This document shows positions 24,113 through 32,046 of a stretch of DNA of 42,229 nt, one piece after another (the stretch's first letter is position 1; each line of letters starts with the position of its first letter). A program made the position numbers and the translations under genes. Location: assembly GCA_964243295.1 (NCBI GenBank), contig CAXTEJ010000029.1, positions 1 to 42,229 of the forward strand. Reading direction: 5' to 3'. Under the pieces are notes generated by a model, which was given only the letters and a program-made list of their open reading frames with translations, was not told the origin of the DNA and made no database searches. The DNA comes from CAXTEJ01 sp964243295. GTDB taxonomy: Bacteria > Actinomycetota > Actinomycetes > Actinomycetales > Angustibacteraceae.

Positions 24113-24442
24113 GGTTCCTCCAGGTGGGGTGGTGGGACGTCGGCTGCCGCGGACGCTAGCGAGGCCCACCGACAGTGGCCGCCCGTGAGGGGCCCGGCTC
24201 TCGTCGTCCAGCTCGAGGGCGCGCGCGAGCGAGCGCACGGTGTGGGGGTAGGGCCGGGTGCGCGCCCCGCGCTCGAGCGCGCTCACCGCGGACGACGTCA
24301 GGCCGGCCGCCCCGGCCAGCTCGGCCTGGGTGAGACCGGCCCGCTCACGCAGACCTCGCAGCACGTGCGCGAACGTCGGGTCGTCGCGTGGCGGGGCGCT
24401 GCCCAGCAGGTCCAGGAGGGCGATCGCCGTCACGGCGGACAT
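24113..24442 (-). pseudogene. XRE helix-turn-helix module in frame with the isochorismatase (relic or fusion)
   Basis: This fills the gap between the isochorismatase and the response regulator remnant. From ATG 24442 the frame encodes FAHVLRGLRERAGLTQAELA, then SAVSALERGARTRPYPHTVRSLARALELDD (residues about 24-80). That is the XRE domain found at the N-terminus of large AfsR/LuxR-like regulators, where an ATPase should follow. Instead about 30 unremarkable residues (rich in R, P, G) lead with no stop into the isochorismatase. Either it is a 298-residue HTH-hydrolase fusion or a 5' relic of a deleted regulator. No clear ribosome binding site precedes the ATG. I favour a relic. Confidence 0.45.
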
Positions 24443-24559
24443 GCTGCACCGCTCGGGCCGCGACCGGATGGGCCGAGCGTCCCCGTCCGTCCCGGGACGA
24501 AGGTCCCGAACGGGAGTCGGAGCCGGTGGCGCCGGACGGTACCGCGCACACTGGGCCGC

Positions 24560-24847
24560 ATGGGCACGCGGCGGGTGCGGGTCGTCCTGGTCGACGACCA
24601 CGAGAGCGTCCGGCGCGGGCTGCGCGAGCTGCTGGAGACCACCGGCATCGACGTCGTGGGCGAGGCGTCGACGGCCGCCGAGGCCGTGCGCCGCATGCCC
24701 GCGATCGCACCCGACGTCGTCCTGCTCGACGTGCAGCTGCCCGACGGCTCGGGCATCGAGGTGTGCCGCGAGGTGCGCGCGGCGCTGCCGGGCACGGCGG
24801 TGCTGATCCTGACGTCCTTCGACGACGACGAGGCGCTGTTCGCCTCG
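24560..24847 (+). pseudogene. Response regulator truncated after its receiver domain start (NarL/DevR type)
   Basis: From ATG 24560 the first 96 residues are a normal receiver domain. The acidic pair is in LVDDHESVRRG, the phosphorylation site is D57 in VVLLDVQLPDGSG, and the T/S of beta-4 is in LILTSFDDDEALFAS. The frame then runs into antisense sequence of the kinase remnant, so the last part of the receiver and the whole HTH are missing. A hexamer CACACT lies seven bases before the ATG, so the 5' end looks intact. Read-through would continue for hundreds of non-native codons. The break sits at the palindrome CTCGAG (24844-24849). Confidence 0.75.
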
Positions 24848-24990
24848 AGGGTGCACGCGCTCGCGACGATCCGCCGCAGCACGTCCGGCAGCGACAGGTC
24901 GGCGCCGACGGCGATGACGGCGTCGAGCAGACCTCGCAGCCGATCGCGCGGGTCGGCCGGCGGGTGCGCCGGCCCGGGCGACTCGCTCAT
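24841..24990 (-). pseudogene. N-terminal stub of a GAF-domain sensor histidine kinase
   Basis: From ATG 24990 on the minus strand about 50 residues are recognisable: DRLRGLLDAVIAVGADLSLPDVLRRIVASACTLEA. This is the lead-in and first helix of the GAF domain in DevS/DosT-like kinases, which usually continues with ARYGALGV. Here it ends at CTCGAG and passes into the antisense of the response regulator fragment. Everything downstream, including the GAF core, HisKA_3 and ATPase, is absent. A hexamer CAGCAT lies seven bases upstream of the ATG. Kinase and regulator may once have been a cognate pair. Confidence 0.7.
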
Positions 24991-25030
24991 GGCCGGCATG
25001 CTGCGCATCACCACCGGGGCAGGCGAGCCC

Positions 25031-26005
25031 TCACCAGGCGTAGGCCTCGGGGGCCGCCCCGCCGGGGCCGGGGAAGATCGCGTCCAGGCGCGCCAGCAGG
25101 TCGTCGTCCAGCTCGACGTCGAGGGCGTGCAGGTTGCCCTCCAGCTGCTCAGCCGTGCGCGGCCCGATGATCGGCCCGGTGACGCCGGGCTGTGCCAGCA
25201 GCCACGCGAGGCCGACGTCGGCCGGGTTCTCCCCCATCTCGGCGCACAGGTCCTCGTAGGCCTTGATGGCCTTGCGGTTCCGCTTCAGCACCTCGCGGTT
25301 GCGGGGGTCGTTGCGCCGCTTGCCGGCCTTCTCCTTGGCGAGCACCCCGCCGAGCAGACCGCCCGCGAGCGGCGACCACGGGATCAGGCCCAGCCCGTAG
25401 TCGCGGCTGGCCGGCAGCACCTCGAGCTCGACCTCGCGGCTGAGCAGGTTGTAGAGCGACTGCTCGCTGACCAGGCCCAGCGAGCCGCGGCGGCGGGCGG
25501 CCTCCTGGCCCTTGGCGATGTGCCAGCCGGCGTGGTTGGACGACCCGACGTAGATGACCTTGCCCTGCTGGCGCAGCGTCTCGAAGGCCTCCCAGATCTC
25601 GTCCCACGGGGTGTCACGGTCGACGTGGTGCATCTGGTAGAGGTCGATGTAGTCGGTCTGCAGCCGCTGCAGCGAGGCGTCGCAGGCGAGTCGGATGTTG
25701 CGGGCCGACAGGTAGGTGTCGTTAGGCCAGTCGCTCATCCCGCCGTAGACCTTGGTGGCGAGCACGGTCTTCTCGCGCCGGCCCCCGCCCTGAGCGAACC
25801 ATCGGCCGATGATCTGCTCGGTGATGCCCTCGCCCTGCACCCAGCCGTAGACGTTCGCGGTGTCGAAGAAGTTGATGCCCACCTCCAGCGCGCGGTCCAT
25901 CAGCGCGTGCGAGTCCTCCTCGGAGGTGTGCGGGCCGAAGTTCATCGTGCCGAGGCACAGCCGACTGACCTGCAGGCCGCTGCGGCCCAGGTGGGTGTAC
26001 TGCAT
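25031..26005 (-). CDS. Aldo/keto reductase
   Basis: The 324-residue protein starts at ATG 26005 behind GAGGAGGCGTC. The catalytic tetrad is visible: D48 and Y53 in FFDTANVYG, K85 in ATKVYGG and H126 in YQMHHVD. The family sequence LQRLQTDYIDLYQMHHVD and the NADP-binding end GPIIGPRTAEQLEGNL are present. It belongs to the YajO/IolS-like group of actinobacterial reductases, which reduce aldehydes or ketones using NADPH. It lies alone between the kinase stub, which ends upstream on the same strand, and the universal stress protein gene. The substrate is unknown. Confidence 0.93.
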   Translation of the reverse strand: MQYTHLGRSGLQVSRLCLGTMNFGPHTSEEDSHALMDRALEVGINFFDTANVYGWVQGEGITEQIIGRWFAQGGGRREKTVLATKVYGGMSDWPNDTYLSARNIRLACDASLQRLQTDYIDLYQMHHVDRDTPWDEIWEAFETLRQQGKVIYVGSSNHAGWHIAKGQEAARRRGSLGLVSEQSLYNLLSREVELEVLPASRDYGLGLIPWSPLAGGLLGGVLAKEKAGKRRNDPRNREVLKRNRKAIKAYEDLCAEMGENPADVGLAWLLAQPGVTGPIIGPRTAEQLEGNLHALDVELDDDLLARLDAIFPGPGGAAPEAYAW

Positions 26006-26097
26006 GACGCCTCCTCGCGTGGCACCGCGCCCGGACGGCGGCGCTGCCCCCGGATGCTCGCACGCCGGGGCGCAGGTCCGCCCGGTGGGCGGTGCCG

Positions 26098-26556
26098 TCA
26101 GGGCACGCGGGGGTCAGGCACCAGCACCATCGGGCACGTGACGTGCGCGAGCAGGGCGCGTCGTCCGGCACCGGTGACGACGTCGAACGGCGACCCCTCG
26201 CCGGGGGCGGCCATCACGAACAGCGTGGCGTCGCCGAGCACCTCGGCAAGGTCGCGCTCATGCACGAGCCGGCGCTCGACGCCCGCGTCGCCGACGGCTT
26301 CGGCGACGACCCGCGCGAGCGACTCGAGCAGCTCGAGCTCGAGCTCCTCGGGACTGGGGTAGCTCACCAGGCTGACGCCGCGGCGCGCGGGCGGCAGCCG
26401 CGGGTAGTCCCACACGGCGATCGCGCGCACCCGGCCGCCGCGCAGCCGCGCCTCGTCGACGGCCCACCGCAGGGCGTGCTCGCCGCCGCCCGTCAGGTCC
26501 ACGCCCACCACGAGCGTGCCTGCCTGCCCGGGCTCGGCTGCCGGCTCGGCGCTCAC
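26098..26556 (-). CDS. Universal stress protein family protein
   Basis: The 152-residue UspA-domain protein has VVGVDLTGGGEHALRWAVDEARLRGGRVRAIAVWD at its N-terminus and LLAHVTCPMVLVPD at its end. The ATP-binding loop is altered: where ATP-binding members show GxxGx9G(S/T), this one reads APGEGSPFDVVTGAGRRALL, so nucleotide binding is uncertain. Its GTG start overlaps the PiT stop by four bases (GTGA), making it translationally coupled to phosphate transport. It may respond to phosphate status through the promoter of that operon. Confidence 0.87.
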   Translation of the reverse strand: MSAEPAAEPGQAGTLVVGVDLTGGGEHALRWAVDEARLRGGRVRAIAVWDYPRLPPARRGVSLVSYPSPEELELELLESLARVVAEAVGDAGVERRLVHERDLAEVLGDATLFVMAAPGEGSPFDVVTGAGRRALLAHVTCPMVLVPDPRVP

Positions 26557-27710
26557 GACCCGGCGCCGACCGGCTGGGCAGCGCGCTCGTCCCGCTCGGG
26601 TGCGGTGTCGAGGTCGCCGGGCCCCAGGTTGTCGCGCCGCGCCAGCACCAGCAGCCCGGCGCAGACCACGCCGATGATGGTGATGATCGTCGCGGCGACG
26701 GCGGTGCTGGGGATCTGGGTGATGGCGTACATGAGCGCAGCCACACCAGCGGCCGCCGGGATCGTGATGACCCAGGCGCCGACCATCCGACCGAAGACGC
26801 GCCAGCTGACGGCCTCGCGGTCGGCGATGCCGACGCCGGTCACCGTTCCGGCCACCGTGTGCGTGGTCGACACCGGTGCGCCCATGGCGGTCGAGCCGAA
26901 CAGCGCGATGGCGGCGGCCGTCTCGGCGCTGAAGCCGCTGGCCGGGCGCAGGTGGGTGATGCGGGTGCCGAGGGTCTGGACGATCTTCCAGCCGCCCGAC
27001 AGCGTGCCGAGCGCGATGGAGGTGTGGCAGGCCAGCACGACCCACAGCGGCACCGCGAGGTCGCCGCCCGGTGCCGGGAGGTGACCCGTGGAGATCAGCA
27101 GCACGGTGATCACGCCCATGGTCTTCTGCGCGTCGTTGGCGCCGTGGCCGAGGGAGATGGCAGCGCTCGAGACCAGCTGCAGGCCGCGGAACGTGCGGTC
27201 GGACTGGCGGGTGCTCGCGCCGGTCGCCCGGATCGCGGCGCGCACCAGCAGCATGATCACGCCCGAGAGCGCCAGGCCGACGAGCGGCGACAGCACCATG
27301 AACAGCAGCGCCTTCTGGATCGGCGCGAACGAGATGCCGGACGTGCCCGCGGCCGCGAGCCCGGCGCCGGCAAGCCCGCCGATCAGGGCGTGCGAGGACG
27401 AGCTGGGCAGGCCGACGTACCAGGTGATGAAGTTCCACACCAGGGCCCCGAACAGCGCCGCGAACACGACCGCGAGCCCGACCGTCCCCGGCTTGACGAC
27501 CGAGCCGATCGTGTCGGCCACCTTGGTGCCGAACACGGCGAAGGCGATGAAGTTGAACCCGGCGGCCCACAGCACCGCGATGCGGGGGCGCAGCACCTTG
27601 GTGGCGACGATGGTCGCGACCGAGTTCGCCGAGTCGTGGAAGCCGTTGGTGTAGTCGAACAGCAGGGCGAGCCCGACGAGAGCGATGACCGTGAGGAGCG
27701 TCAGGTCCAT
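26553..27710 (-). CDS. pit: PiT family inorganic phosphate transporter
   Basis: The 385-residue membrane protein has two PiT signatures: GFHDSANSVATIVATKVL in the first helix pair and LGHGANDAQKTMGVITVLL in the second half. It also has GSTAMGAPVSTTHTVAGTVTGVG and about ten helices, all as expected for a cation-coupled phosphate permease. The ATG at 27710 is used; a start at 27746 would read through a C9 tract and is unlikely. No PhoU-like or DUF47 gene precedes it. A PHO-box-like direct repeat lies 72-90 bases upstream, suggesting PhoP control, and the universal stress protein gene is coupled downstream. Confidence 0.93.
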   Translation of the reverse strand: MDLTLLTVIALVGLALLFDYTNGFHDSANSVATIVATKVLRPRIAVLWAAGFNFIAFAVFGTKVADTIGSVVKPGTVGLAVVFAALFGALVWNFITWYVGLPSSSSHALIGGLAGAGLAAAGTSGISFAPIQKALLFMVLSPLVGLALSGVIMLLVRAAIRATGASTRQSDRTFRGLQLVSSAAISLGHGANDAQKTMGVITVLLISTGHLPAPGGDLAVPLWVVLACHTSIALGTLSGGWKIVQTLGTRITHLRPASGFSAETAAAIALFGSTAMGAPVSTTHTVAGTVTGVGIADREAVSWRVFGRMVGAWVITIPAAAGVAALMYAITQIPSTAVAATIITIIGVVCAGLLVLARRDNLGPGDLDTAPERDERAAQPVGAGS

Positions 27711-27725
27711 GGCGATCCCGTTCGT

Positions 27726-27734
27726 GGGGGGGGG
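27726..27734. repeat. Run of nine G on the plus strand (C9 in the pit leader)
   Basis: The homopolymer lies 16-24 bases before the pit ATG on the coding strand's complement. It is the longest single-base run I saw. Confidence 0.85.
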
Positions 27735-27781
27735 CGGTCGACCCAAGGAAAGCGCGGTCGAACGTCGCGTATGCCGGGCCG

Positions 27782-27800
27782 CGGTGAATGTCCGGTGAAC
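27782..27800 (-). promoter_or_regulatory. PHO-box-like direct repeat upstream of pit
   Basis: On the minus strand two repeats start 11 bases apart, GTTCACC (27800-27794) and ATTCACC (27789-27783). The 11-base period and the GTTCACC core are those of actinobacterial PhoP boxes. It lies between the serine hydrolase stop and pit. Confidence 0.65.
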
Positions 27801-27809
27801 AGCTCGGGA

Positions 27810-29252
27810 TCAGCGCGGCTGCGGTGACCGGTAGCTGGCGAGCGGCTGCACGTGGAGCGGGGCGGTGTGCCAGCGGCCACGGAAGGTGCCGGCGGCGACT
27901 TCGAGCTCGAGGTCGAGCCGGTGCGGTGTCTGGATGAACGCCACCTCGACCAGCGCCGCGTCGTCGCCGGTCGAGCCGGCCGTCACGGCCAGCGGCCCGT
28001 CGACGTGCCAGCCGGCGTCGGCGACGGCAGGAAGCCGCAGCGGCGCACCGGAGTCGCCCAGCACCAGCGTGCCGTCGCCCTCGACGTGCACCGCCGTCAG
28101 GCTCGCCGGCTCGCTGCCGGACTCGGGTCGCAGCCGCGCCGGCCGTGCCGCGAGGCCACCGAGCGACGGCAGCACGAGCGTTCTCGTGCGCGCACCCAGT
28201 GCCGCCTCGGCGTCCGCCGCGTCGCCTGGCAGCGGCGGCGCTGCGAGGGCCGGCAGCAGGTGGGTCCAGGCGAGCGTGAGCAGCGCCTGGGTGTCGGTGC
28301 ACGCCGACGTGATCGCCACCACGGCGTCCAGCTCGGGCAGCACGAGGGCGAACTGGCCGTAGGCGCCGTCGAAGCGGTAGCCGCGGCCTGGACCGTTCAG
28401 CCACAGCTGGAAGCCGTAGCCGTGGTCCCAGTCGGGGTCGCCCTCGCCCGTGGTGTCGATGTGCTCGCGGGTGGCCTCGGCGACGAAGTCCTCGGTCACC
28501 AGCTGCCGGCCCGCCCAGCTGCCGCGCTGGAGGTACAGCTGCCCGAGGCGCGCCACGGCGTCGGTCGTCGCGTGCAGCCCGGAGTAGCCGATCTCGCGGC
28601 CGGTCGGGTCAGTGATCCAGCCGACCGGCGGGATGCCGAGCGGGTCGAGCAGCCGCGGTCGCAGGTAGTCGCGCAGCGACTGGCCGCTGACCCGCTGCAC
28701 GATCGCCGACACCGCGAAGGTGCAGGGCTGGTTGTAGGCGAACACGGTCCCGGGGTCCGACTCCGGCGGCAGCCGCAGGAAGCCGCGCAGCAGGTCGCCG
28801 TCGCCCTCGCGCCTTGCCCGGTCGACGGTCTCGGCTGTGTGGCCGCTCGCCATGGCGAGCACGTGCCGGACGAGGATGGCGCGGCTGCGCGCATCGGTCA
28901 CGTCGGCGTCCAGCTCGGGGAAGTACGACAGCACCGTCGCGTCGAAGTCGACCAGACCCTCGGCCACCGCGATGCCGAGCGCCGTCGCCGTCACTGACTT
29001 GCTGAGCGAGTAGAGCAGGTGCGGCAGCTGCGGCGCGTACGGCGACCACCAGCCCTCCGCCACGACGGTGCCGTGTCGCAGCACCATCAGGCTGTGCAGC
29101 TCGACACCGGGATCGGCGTCCGCGGCCTCGATGAAGGCGCTGATGCCGCGGGCGTCGACGCCCTGCTCGGACGGCGTCGAGCGGGGGAGCGCGGTGCTGC
29201 TCGCCCGGGTGCTGCTGCTGTCGGTGCTGCTGCTGTGCGTCGTCGTGCTCAT
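27810..29252 (-). CDS. Serine beta-lactamase-family hydrolase
   Basis: The 480-residue protein has a Ser/Thr-rich tail and no signal peptide. The active-site set of class C/esterase-type members is present: S82-x-x-K85 in LLYSLSKSVTATALG, the tyrosine motif FAYNQPCTFAVSAIV, and a later HGYGFQLW. A C-terminal beta-rich domain of about 130 residues is added. Members are esterases, peptidases or lactamases; substrate and role are open. The start is supported by TAGGCT exactly six bases before the ATG at 29252. It lies 20 bases downstream of the threonine-aldolase gene but has its own promoter signal. Confidence 0.88.
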   Translation of the reverse strand: MSTTTHSSSTDSSSTRASSTALPRSTPSEQGVDARGISAFIEAADADPGVELHSLMVLRHGTVVAEGWWSPYAPQLPHLLYSLSKSVTATALGIAVAEGLVDFDATVLSYFPELDADVTDARSRAILVRHVLAMASGHTAETVDRARREGDGDLLRGFLRLPPESDPGTVFAYNQPCTFAVSAIVQRVSGQSLRDYLRPRLLDPLGIPPVGWITDPTGREIGYSGLHATTDAVARLGQLYLQRGSWAGRQLVTEDFVAEATREHIDTTGEGDPDWDHGYGFQLWLNGPGRGYRFDGAYGQFALVLPELDAVVAITSACTDTQALLTLAWTHLLPALAAPPLPGDAADAEAALGARTRTLVLPSLGGLAARPARLRPESGSEPASLTAVHVEGDGTLVLGDSGAPLRLPAVADAGWHVDGPLAVTAGSTGDDAALVEVAFIQTPHRLDLELEVAAGTFRGRWHTAPLHVQPLASYRSPQPR

Positions 29253-29258
29253 GGCACG

Positions 29259-29264
29259 AGCCTA
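29259..29264 (-). promoter_or_regulatory. -10 hexamer for leaderless serine hydrolase gene
   Basis: TAGGCT on the minus strand is followed by six bases and ATG 29252. It fits within the 20-base gap after the aldolase stop. Confidence 0.55.
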
Positions 29265-29272
29265 GGGTCGGC

Positions 29273-30418
29273 TCACGGGTGGGCGCGCGCCGCGCGGAGC
29301 AGCGTCGCGGTGAGCTCGACGACCTCGGCGACGTCCCAGCCCAGCGTCGCCGGGCCGACCACCACCTCGGTGCTCGACCAGCCGGGAACGTCGCCAGGGG
29401 CAAGCCGCCCGTACGTCCAGGTGCCGGTGCTCTCGGCGTGCAGGAGGGTCTGCTCGGCGAAGGCCGCGGCGTCGACGTCGACGTGCAGCACGAACGCGTT
29501 GACCTGCGGCGGGCTGGGGAACGCGCGCACGGCAGGCAGCGCGGTGAGCGCCGCGGCCAGCTCGCGGGCGCGCTGCGCGTAGCCGGCGAACTCGCTGAGC
29601 CGGGCGAGGCCCTGCCGGGCTCCGATAGCGATCGGGTGCATCGCGTACAGGCGCCCGCCGTGCCGGTGCTGCCAGGAGCGCGCGTCGGCGATGACGTCGG
29701 CCGGCCCCGCCAGCGCCGCGCCCGCGATGGCGTCGAGGCCCTTGTAGAACGAGACGTAGACGGTGTCGGCGAGCGCGGCGATCTCGGCGTGCGGGCGGCC
29801 GTAGAAGGGCTGGCTCTCCCACAGCCGCGCGCCGTCGAGGTGGATCGCCATCCCCCTCGCCCGCGCGGCGTCCACCAGCGCCACCAGGTCGTCCCACTCG
29901 GGCAGCAGGTAGCCGGCGTCCCGCAGCGGCAGCTCGACGGCCAGCGCCGCGTGCGGGCCAGGTGCCGCGCGGAGGTCGTCGGCGCCGAGCGGACGCCGGT
30001 CGCGGGTGAGCACCTCCATGCGCACGCCGTGCAGCGCCTCGAGCGCCGCCTCCTCGTGCAGCACCAGGTGCGAGAGCCCGTGGACGGCGACCGCCGGGCG
30101 GCCGCTGCGGTCGGCCCACACGCGCAGCGCGCACTGCTGCGCCATGGTGCCGCTCGGCATGAGCACCGCCGCCTCCGTGCCCAGCAGCTCGCACAGCTCG
30201 GCCTCGAGCGCGCCCACCTCCCCGCCGGCGCCGTAGACGTCCGGCGCCTGGCTCTGCGCTGAGTCGGCGAGCGCACGCAACTGCTCCGGCACGGTGACCG
30301 GAGCCGCCCCCATGAGGAACCGGGTGGCGGCGAGGCGGGCACGCTCGCGGCGACCATCTGGGTCGGCGTCCGGCTCGGGGTGGGCGTCGTCGGGCACGTC
30401 TGGTGCGGCATCGGCCAT
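29273..30418 (-). CDS. PLP-dependent threonine-aldolase/beta-eliminating lyase family protein
   Basis: The 381-residue fold-type I enzyme has the PLP-binding signs of the family: MPSGTMAQQCALR, the cofactor-ring aspartate D195 and R198 in HLDGARLWES, and the Schiff-base lysine K226 in VSFYKGLDAIAG. Members cleave beta-hydroxy amino acids such as L-allo-threonine to glycine and an aldehyde. An acidic, Asp/Pro-rich N-terminal extension of about 30 residues is unusual. The ATG at 30418 is preceded by CATGAT at six bases, so it is probably leaderless. It is upstream of the serine hydrolase, same strand. The physiological substrate is not clear. Confidence 0.88.
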   Translation of the reverse strand: MADAAPDVPDDAHPEPDADPDGRRERARLAATRFLMGAAPVTVPEQLRALADSAQSQAPDVYGAGGEVGALEAELCELLGTEAAVLMPSGTMAQQCALRVWADRSGRPAVAVHGLSHLVLHEEAALEALHGVRMEVLTRDRRPLGADDLRAAPGPHAALAVELPLRDAGYLLPEWDDLVALVDAARARGMAIHLDGARLWESQPFYGRPHAEIAALADTVYVSFYKGLDAIAGAALAGPADVIADARSWQHRHGGRLYAMHPIAIGARQGLARLSEFAGYAQRARELAAALTALPAVRAFPSPPQVNAFVLHVDVDAAAFAEQTLLHAESTGTWTYGRLAPGDVPGWSSTEVVVGPATLGWDVAEVVELTATLLRAARAHP

Positions 30419-30528
30419 GCCCGGATCATGGCGCACCCAATTGGACGTGGCCCGTTGCGGTGCCCGTCGCGCGCGCCCGGAGCCGTCGACCCATGCTGGG
30501 ACGGCCCGCCACGTCCGAAGGAGTCCGC

Positions 30529-31101
30529 ATGACCGAGATCACCGCCGCCGCCGAGCAGGACGTCGTCGACGTGCTGAGCGAGGACCACCGCGAGGTCGAC
30601 GCACTCATCCAGCGCATCTGGGCCGAGACCGACCCTGCCGCCCGACGCGACCTCGCCGACGTCATGATCAGCGAGCTGGTGCGCCACTCGGTGGCCGAGG
30701 AGATGTTCGTCTACCCCGCGATGCTGCTGCACCTGCCGGACGGCGAGCAGGCGGTCGCCCACGACACCGAGGAGCACAAGGACCTGGAGCGGACGATGAA
30801 GTCGCTGGAGTCGGCGAAGCCGGACGGGGCGCACTTCGAGGAGCTGCTGCGCCACCTCGAGACGGTGCTGCGCGACCACGTCAGCGACGAGGAGAGCGAG
30901 CAGTTTCCGGCACTGCGCCAGCACGTGCCCCACGCCGAGCTCGTCACCCTCGCGGGGCAGGTGCAGGCGGTCAAGAAGATCGCACCCACCCGACCTCACC
31001 CGTCCCAGCCGAACACGCTGCTGGCGCACGCGCTGGTCGGCCCTGGCGTCGGCCTGGTCGACCGGTTGCGCGACCGGATCAGCGGGCGCCCCACCGCCTG
31101 A
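30529..31101 (+). CDS. Hemerythrin HHE domain protein 1
   Basis: The 190-residue protein starts at ATG 30529 behind GAAGGAG. It has a four-helix hemerythrin bundle with likely iron ligands in order: H in SEDHREVDAL, H and E in RHSVAEEMFVYPA, H in EEHKDLERTMK, and H plus E in RDHVSDEESEQFPAL. The family tail KKIAPTRPHP follows, then a short amphipathic end. Such proteins bind a di-iron centre and sense or bind oxygen, NO or iron. A divergent paralogue lies at 37917-38630. It is transcribed alone toward the secreted small protein gene. Confidence 0.92.
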   Translation: MTEITAAAEQDVVDVLSEDHREVDALIQRIWAETDPAARRDLADVMISELVRHSVAEEMFVYPAMLLHLPDGEQAVAHDTEEHKDLERTMKSLESAKPDGAHFEELLRHLETVLRDHVSDEESEQFPALRQHVPHAELVTLAGQVQAVKKIAPTRPHPSQPNTLLAHALVGPGVGLVDRLRDRISGRPTA

Positions 31102-31431
31102 GCCGCTCCTCGTCGGCCACCGCCGGGCTCGCGAGCCGCTGCGGCCCCGAGCCTCGTCGGCATCACGCGATCGCGGACGTCATCAGGCCGGTGCCTGGGT
31201 CGCCCCAGCTTCGACCAGCGAGTGCGCCGGGTCCCCACCCGAGCTCGGGCGGGCGGCGACCAGGCGGCGGGTGCGGCGGGCCTGGCCACGAAGGACTAGG
31301 GGCCAGCCCTGATGCGACGGTCTCGGCAGCCGTGGTGAGGTGCTCACTGGTGACGCGGGAGCGGCCTTGACCGGTGGAGACCGCATCAACCTGACGCAGT
31401 GCACCCCATCGGACACCTGAAGGAGAAGGTC
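31102..31431 (+). other. 330-base intergenic region carrying the shared promoter element
   Basis: No coding frame with a credible protein was found here. The part around 31296-31345 holds the conserved element and a possible -10 (TGAGGT, 31336-31341). The mRNA leader would be about 85 bases. Confidence 0.6.
31296..31329 (+). promoter_or_regulatory. Shared upstream element, copy A (before the secreted protein gene)
   Basis: The core reads CTAGGGGCCAGCCCTGATG and continues for 15 bases. It matches copy B (36198-36165, minus strand) at 29 of 34 positions and contains the inverted repeat AGGG/CCCT. It starts 136 bases before the GTG at 31432; copy B starts 140 bases before its ATG. It probably binds the NarL-type regulator encoded in between. 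Confidence 0.7.
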
Positions 31432-31917
31432 GTGCGCAAGATCGCAACAGTCCTCGCAGCAGGGGCACTCGCTGTCTCGGGAGCCGCACCGGCAGTGGCA
31501 GCAACAGCGCCCGCGGCGTTCGCGGACGTCGTCGGCGTCGCTCGCATCACCAGTCCGACGACGGCTGAGGTCCAGGTCCGGTACCGATGCTCGGCCGCGG
31601 ACCCGGCGGTGGCGCTGTGGGTGGCGGTCAAGCAGGGCGCCCGTCTGGTCGAGAATCCCGACCACGGGGGCACCAGCAGCGCCAGCGCTGACGCCTACGC
31701 GCAGTCGCACCGTGAGCTCGGCCTTCTCGACTGCGACGGCAAGACGCACGTCGGCCGCTACCACGTCGACCAGCTCGAGGCTCCAGCGCCGGTCGGCGGC
31801 TTCGGCACCTTCCGCAAGGGCGCCAAGACGTACGTCCAGTTCTGCCTCACGCCGGCCAGCAGCACCAGTCACCAGGCGGGCGTGATCAGCGCCATGGAGT
31901 TCGTCCAGGCAGTCTGA
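31432..31917 (+). CDS. Small secreted protein of unknown function
   Basis: The 161-residue product starts at GTG 31432, six bases after AGGAGA. A clear Sec signal peptide (RKIATVLAAGALAVSGAAPAVA, cleavage after AVA) precedes a mature domain of about 135 residues with three cysteines (RYRCSA, LDCDGK, QFCLTP) and beta-strand-like segments. I do not recognise a family. It resembles other small exported actinobacterial proteins only in general layout. A signal upstream matches that of the FAD oxidoreductase at 34670, so it is likely controlled by the two-component system that follows. Confidence 0.82.
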   Translation: MRKIATVLAAGALAVSGAAPAVAATAPAAFADVVGVARITSPTTAEVQVRYRCSAADPAVALWVAVKQGARLVENPDHGGTSSASADAYAQSHRELGLLDCDGKTHVGRYHVDQLEAPAPVGGFGTFRKGAKTYVQFCLTPASSTSHQAGVISAMEFVQAV

Positions 31918-32034
31918 TCCCGCAGCCGGCGCTGGTGCGCAGGCCGGTCGGCAGCAGGCAGCCGGTTCCGGCCTGGCGCACCTCGCACCTCGCCGCGTCC
32001 GGGGTCAGGCACACCGGGTCGCGTGGCACAGTGC

Positions 32035-32040
32035 CAGGAT
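32035..32040 (+). promoter_or_regulatory. -10-like hexamer for the histidine kinase gene
   Basis: CAGGAT is followed by six bases and GTG 32047. No ribosome binding site is visible. Confidence 0.4.
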
Positions 32041-32046
32041 GCTGCC

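Noticed and set aside
23642..26362. Open frame of about 900 codons on the plus strand
   Set aside because: Apart from the receiver fragment at 24560-24847 it is antisense to the isochorismatase and the aldo/keto reductase. It is a product of GC-rich third positions.
26098..28404. Open frame of 768 codons on the minus strand across the pit and usp genes
   Set aside because: Only its end is the universal stress protein; the rest is out of frame with pit and has a low-complexity Arg/Ala composition.
31918..32046. Third copy of the CTAGGGGC element ahead of the kinase gene
   Set aside because: I read the region on both strands and found no match beyond a few bases.
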